Made by a program: the position numbers and the translations under genes. 64,000 bases of DNA, from assembly GCA_030549175.1 (NCBI GenBank), contig JAUKUA010000002.1, positions 4,154,001 to 4,218,000 of the forward strand, in the 5' to 3' direction. Below are positions 59,816 to 64,000 of the stretch, one piece after another; position 1 is the stretch's first letter, and each line of letters opens with the position of its first letter. Source of the DNA: Lasiosphaeris hirsuta (taxonomy: Eukaryota > Ascomycota > Sordariomycetes > Sordariales > Lasiosphaeriaceae). The notes below the pieces were generated by a model. It did no database searches, was not told where the DNA came from, and was given only the letters and a program-made list of their open reading frames with translations.

Positions 59816-61378
59816 ATGCGTTCCGCTATCATAGTAATATCTACCATGCTGCTCGCGGCTGCAGAGGCCGGTCCTCTGAGAGGTCCCGCCCAACGAAGAG
59901 GATGGGCGCCGAAGTGGATGAGAGATGCCGGGCATAATGACACAACGACAGCCGACCCCACCACTGTTGTTACGGTCGTTCCTGGCCAGGTTACAACAGA
60001 CTCGGCAACCTCATCCGCCTTCGCGGTCTCGGTATCACCTAGCTCAACAAGTCCTTCATCACCCGAGGAGAGCAGCACCGTCGCCGGTACCGAGGCCCCC
60101 TCGGTCTCCTCCTTCTTGAGCGGCAGCTCCTTTCTCGCACCGTCAAGCACGCCCGGAAAGGAAAGCTTGACGGCTTCAACCACCAAAGAGGAAGAGGTAG
60201 ACCCATCGACCACTGCCGTCGAATCCTCGGCACCATCAACCGCGAGCGAGTCCGAAGCCACGGCGAGCACCGGTCCATCCGTCACAGGGCCACCCAACTC
60301 TGAGGTCCCAACCGGCATCACAGTCGTACCGGCGGCCACGGGAACGGTGACTCCCGACATCTACGAGAACAACCTCAAGGTAGCTAAGAAGTACAACAAC
60401 GTGTTCAGCTCCCTGACGAAGGAGTCTGCCTGCCTCAGCGGCCAAGTTGCGTGTGTTGAGGGTAACATCGCCTCGTGCGACAAAGATAGCAGCTTTGGCA
60501 TCACGATTTGCGCGTCCGGAACGGAATGCTTCGCCCTGCCCATGAACACGACAAGCGGCGTGGAGCTGAAGTGCGTCAGCAAGGAGACTGCTCAAGGCAT
60601 TTTGGGAGAAACGCCAGCTGGCTCTTCTCCCTCGACGTTGCTATCGACCTCACTGGGGGCTACCACGACAGAGAGCGCGAGTGAGGCCTCTGGGAGGTTC
60701 ACCAGGACAGCCACAATAAGCGACGGCACCATCACCCTCACCTTCAACCCGACGGTGTCAGCCACTGTGACAACATCTTCAGAGCTTCCCACGGAACCAA
60801 GCAGCGCGCCTGCCCTCTCCTCGGCCGAGTCTCTCGACTCCACCATCACCGTAACCAGCACCTCCACGAGCATAAGCACGACCAAAGTGAACCCGGCCGA
60901 CATCGTGCCTACCACAACTGACGACCCTTCATCCTCAATCCCCCTGGAAGTCATCCCCATCGAAGACAGCAGCACCACCTCCACGCTGACCATCACGAAA
61001 ACCATCTTCTCCTCCTCCAGCGCCGAGCCCACGCCGGAAGCCCCACCCCCCTCCTCCCTCTCCCCCTCTGCCATCCCATCCGCGCCTCTTACCCCCACCA
61101 GCGAAGCCCCCACAACCACCCGTAGGCGGGGTGGTGGTGGCGGCGGCGGCGGCAATGGCGGGGATCGGGACAGGCCGACGGCGACGGAGGACAGAGGGAA
61201 CTTCCCGAGCACTACCCCGGGGCCGAAGCCAGAGGAGGGCGCCGGCCCGGAGGGGGGCCAGCCCAAGTTCGACGGGAGCAGCACGGACGACAGCAGGGTG
61301 ACGTTTACCCTGGTCGAGACGGTGACGGAGACGGTGACAGAGAAGGAGGTGGTGACGGTCACGGTTGGTGCTCAGTGA
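59816..61378 (+). CDS. Secreted Ser/Thr-rich wall-type protein with a Cys-rich module
   Basis: A single exon encodes 520 aa. I start it at ATG 59816, which gives a clear signal peptide (MRSAIIVISTMLLAAAEAGP). Residues 20-175 are Ser/Thr/Pro-rich, typical of heavily O-mannosylated stalks. About 185-265 form a compact Cys module: YNNVFSSLTKESACLSGQVA then CVEGNIASCD, CASGTECFALPMN and KCVSKETA, resembling CBM19-like chitin-binding domains of fungal wall proteins. The rest is again Ser/Thr-rich with a RRRGGGGGGGGNGG stretch and a Thr/Val tail (VETVTETVTEKEVVTVTVG). No hydrophobic C-terminal GPI signal is present, so the protein is either secreted or held by its module. The function is probably in the cell wall; no enzyme domain is visible. 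Confidence 0.75.
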   Translation: MRSAIIVISTMLLAAAEAGPLRGPAQRRGWAPKWMRDAGHNDTTTADPTTVVTVVPGQVTTDSATSSAFAVSVSPSSTSPSSPEESSTVAGTEAPSVSSFLSGSSFLAPSSTPGKESLTASTTKEEEVDPSTTAVESSAPSTASESEATASTGPSVTGPPNSEVPTGITVVPAATGTVTPDIYENNLKVAKKYNNVFSSLTKESACLSGQVACVEGNIASCDKDSSFGITICASGTECFALPMNTTSGVELKCVSKETAQGILGETPAGSSPSTLLSTSLGATTTESASEASGRFTRTATISDGTITLTFNPTVSATVTTSSELPTEPSSAPALSSAESLDSTITVTSTSTSISTTKVNPADIVPTTTDDPSSSIPLEVIPIEDSSTTSTLTITKTIFSSSSAEPTPEAPPPSSLSPSAIPSAPLTPTSEAPTTTRRRGGGGGGGGNGGDRDRPTATEDRGNFPSTTPGPKPEEGAGPEGGQPKFDGSSTDDSRVTFTLVETVTETVTEKEVVTVTVGAQ

Positions 61379-62182
61379 AGATTGGAATTGGTAGCAAGGA
61401 TAAAAACGGATACAAAATATGTGCCAGGCAGCCTACGGCATCTTGGGCGAACCTGGTGTTCGGGATGCGACACTTGCCAAACGGGCAAGGGAGGATGAGG
61501 TTAAATCCTTTGCTTGTATCTACCCTGCCTTAGATAATCTCGGAGGCGAATAATTATTTTCTGGACACTATCTTGATCGATGGGTGATACAGTCTGACTA
61601 TAGTCAATCTTGTCGAGCTGGTGGTTCGAGAGTATCGTCGGCATGTCAACGGGGTCGATCGACTCTTGGCAGAATAGGGGATGGGGGTATAGGGGACTCA
61701 AGGGGCTTGTTATCGAAGCTTCATCGCCGGGACACCTACCACCTTCTCGGAGACCTTTCCAACAACCACCACTGAAATCGTCCGAGTAATGGCGTAGTGG
61801 TAAGGGTATAGACCGCAGTATACGGTTCTCAATACTGAGCTACCCACAACCGGGCAAGCTGATAGTTAGATTATCGGCTGGGGGCACTTGAGAAACTAGC
61901 GTTCGATTTTTCATGACTAACAAAAACATACATGTTATTTTTTGACGCATGGTTTGAGCTATTTCATGGTAGCTCGAGGGGGCCAGGGGCCAGGGGGCCA
62001 GGGGGCCACTGGGGAACACCAAGTAGCAAACAGGTCGTATATTGGACTCAACGGCATCGGCTTTTTTACCAACAGGGTTTTCACATATTTGTATTCTGTA
62101 ATATGTGCACTAAGAGAGATGCTACCAAACACGCCAAGCCTCCTGAACCAAAAACCACCAACTTTATCTTACAAAAACATCA
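61379..62182. other. Convergent intergenic region with tRNA-like motif and G-rich repeat
   Basis: About 800 bp between the secreted-protein gene (+) and sld2 (-). It contains a perfect pol III A-box-type TGGCGTAGTGG at 61790-61800 with a poor B-box-like GGTTC at 61823, not a valid tRNA. It also has a short GGGGCCA-type repeat at 61978-62008. No gene is supported. Confidence 0.45.
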
Positions 62183-63955
62183 TCACCGCTTCCTCCGGAA
62201 CTTGCTTCCATACCCAGGCCCGCCCTTGGGACCCCGATTCCTTAGCTTGAGCCGCTTGAAGTTGCCATGCGCCGTCGCCTTGACCATGCGAACTGCCTTT
62301 TTGACAATGCCCTCCTTTTCTTCCGTTTCGCCGCCATTCTCCTTCTCTTTACCCTTGGCCTTCTTCGCCTTCTCCGCAGCCTTTGCCTTGGCTACCTTCG
62401 CCTTGGCAGCAGCCGCCTTCTTCTTAGTACCCTCGCCCTCCTCTTCATCAATCAAGAACCCGCCCTCAAAGTCTGAGCCAGACAGCAGGTCGTCCAGGAG
62501 ATCATCCTCTTCTGTAGCAACTGGCTTGGTCGGGTCGAACTGTGTCTCCGGGACAACTTCATCATCGTCGTCATCGCCCGGAACGTCAACCGGCCGCCTT
62601 AGCCGTGCGGGCTTCATGTTGGAGCGACGCGTAGTTCGCTTTTGTCCCTTCTTGACATAGACGCGGAGTGGCTGGCCCCGGTCAAGTTGCTCAGCCTCGG
62701 AGCTGTCGTACAAGTTCTCATCATCGAAGCCGCCAAGCAACACGGGCTTCTCAGAGCGGAGTACCTCGGGCTCTGGTTCGGGCTCCGGCTCCGGCTCCAC
62801 CCCCGGCTCAAGACCTCCATCCTCCTCAGCCTCTGCTTCAAGCAGAGCCTGAAGCTGACTGTCGCCAACCTCAACCTCATCCTTAGGGACAGCTCCGGGT
62901 TTCCTAACCACCGGTGCCGCCGCCGGCGGCGCAGCCTTCTTGACCGGCGCCAACCGCTCCATCTCCATCTCCATCTCCATCTCCCTCAAGGCATCCATGT
63001 CCTCATCCAGCGCCTCATCCTCAATCTTTCTCAGCCCCGCCACCATATTACTCAAGCCCCTCCCTAGCGGTTTCCTCGGCAACCGCAGCGGCGCGATCCC
63101 CCACTCCCCGTTCTCGTCGACAGGCGGCAAGGGCGCGGCGGTCCGCCGCAGAAACGCCGGCGTCGAGAACTGCAGCTTCGACACACCGCTCCGGCCCGAC
63201 TGGGGCGTCTGGCGGGCGCCTCCAGCCTGGGAGTTGCCGTCGCGGTTGTGCAGCGGTGTCGTCGTGGCGGCGCCGAAGAGGAGGATCCGCTGCCCCGAGA
63301 TGGAGCGCGGGGTGCGGGTGAGGCGGCGGTTGCCGCCGGTGCTGGGGGAGGCCGCTGGGTGGTGTGTGTTTGGGGTGGTGGCAGTGAAAACGGACGTGTT
63401 GTTGGAGCGGGACGGGGTTCGCGTCAGGAGGTCGAAGAGGCCGAGGACCACGCCGTCCTTTTGTGGGGTTGGGCCGATCGAGGTCGGGAGCGCCGGGCTG
63501 GGGAAGAGTTTCCGGTTGGTCGACGGGGTCGCGGCGGTCGAGGGGCCGGGCAGGTCAGACGGGTGGAGTTGGGATTTGAGAGGTGTGTGGGCGGCTTTGG
63601 GCCGTTTCGAGGGGGTTTGAGGGGCTCCGAGGGAGGTCTCGGATTGCTTCCGCTTCTGGGAGCGCTGTTGCGCATCTTTGTCGGCAGAGGGAGGAGGGAG
63701 CTTGCCGGCAACAACGTCGCGGAGCTTATTATATTGCTTGTATTTCTGAGCTGTGAAGTGTTAGCAAATCCTCGCCATCTTAAATAATCACAAATCGAGG
63801 TTATGATGCGTACCAATATCTGGATTCTGCTTGATATCGTCGCGGCCCGGCTTCTTGCCGTTGTGTGACTTGGCCCAGTCGTTCTCCCATATCTTGAGCT
63901 GGACACGCAGTTCTTGAGATTGGGTTTCGTATTTGGCTTTGGCTTGCTTGTCCAT
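62183..63955 (-). CDS. sld2: DNA replication regulator Sld2 (Drc1)
   Basis: Sld2, once phosphorylated by CDK, binds Dpb11 and helps load the CMG helicase, so it is an S-phase trigger. Exons 63955-63814 and 63750-62183 (intron 63813-63751, GTACGC/ACAG) give 569 aa. The N-terminal Sld2 domain is MDKQAKAKYETQSQELRVQL, IWENDWAKSHNGKKPGRDDI and IAQKYKQYNKLRDV. Many SP/TP sites follow (TPSKRPKAAHTPLKSQ, TPQKDG, TRTPSRS, TPRSISG), the expected CDK clusters. The middle has acidic runs and an EMEMEMEM tract coded by a CTCCAT repeat near 62960-62985. The C-terminus is Lys/Ala-rich and ends GNFKRLKLRNRGPKGGPGYG plus a basic tail, conserved in fungal Sld2. Nothing more is visible between the start and the window end. 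Confidence 0.92.
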
Positions 63956-64000
63956 GATCTAGGACGGCATGGAGACCTTGCGATATAGAATGTCGAGGTG

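Noticed and set aside
61790..61860. tRNA gene
   Set aside because: Only the A box and a weak hairpin fit; no matching acceptor stem, and the T-arm GGTTCTCAATAC departs from the B-box consensus.

Overview
The window is nuclear DNA of a filamentous ascomycete, most likely a member of the Sordariales. The evidence is a FREQUENCY clock protein with Neurospora-like landmarks, a DIM-2-type DNA methyltransferase, RIP-like C-to-T damage in a transposon region, short 50-80 bp introns with GTRNGT donors and CTRAC-like branch points, and compact genes on both strands. I read all splice models by eye from ORF continuity, consensus splice sites and family knowledge.

Layout. 1.3-3.5 kb (+): Lst7/folliculin-like protein. 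4.8-6.2 kb (-): proteasome ATPase Rpt3. 6.66-14.97 kb: an 8.3-kb unit bounded by long Tc1/mariner-type terminal inverted repeats and TA dinucleotides. It holds an intact NLR-type gene (alpha/beta hydrolase, NB-ARC, TPR), a RIP-riddled ORF of unknown function and a degraded mariner transposase. 16.1-16.6 kb (+): uncharacterised 146-aa protein. 18.0-18.7 kb (+): Mis14/NSL1 kinetochore protein. 19.4-20.6 kb (-): Sec14 lipid-transfer protein. 21.5-22.4 kb (-): prefoldin subunit 3. 23.3-26.2 kb (-): frq, with a 17-bp minisatellite just past its stop and a 4.4-kb upstream region. 30.7-33.5 kb (-): Rrp6. 34.2-34.6 kb (+): Mdm35. 35.35-38.2 kb (+): a small two-TM protein followed after 63 bp by Gpi1. 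39.1-40.3 kb (+): tubulin cofactor C. 40.7-41.2 kb (-): Med9. 41.7-43.4 kb (+): cofactor-independent phosphoglycerate mutase. 45.2-45.8 kb (-): ATP synthase subunit 9. 48.2-50.25 kb (-): Sas2-like MYST acetyltransferase. 50.7-53.6 kb (+): large mitochondrial helical-repeat protein. 54.8-58.4 kb (+): DIM-2. 59.8-61.4 kb (+): secreted Ser/Thr-rich cell-wall-type protein. 62.2-63.96 kb (-): Sld2.

Most genes are ordinary single-copy housekeeping genes with no operon logic. The exceptional parts are the NLR-bearing unit with freshly reshuffled TPR repeats beside RIP-killed neighbours, the tight small-membrane-protein/gpi1 pair, and the frq locus (conserved internal start at Met100, tandem GATCGA motifs upstream, minisatellite at the 3' end). 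RIP-like scars and the dim-2 gene occur together here, which fits a genome with homology-based silencing and DNA methylation.
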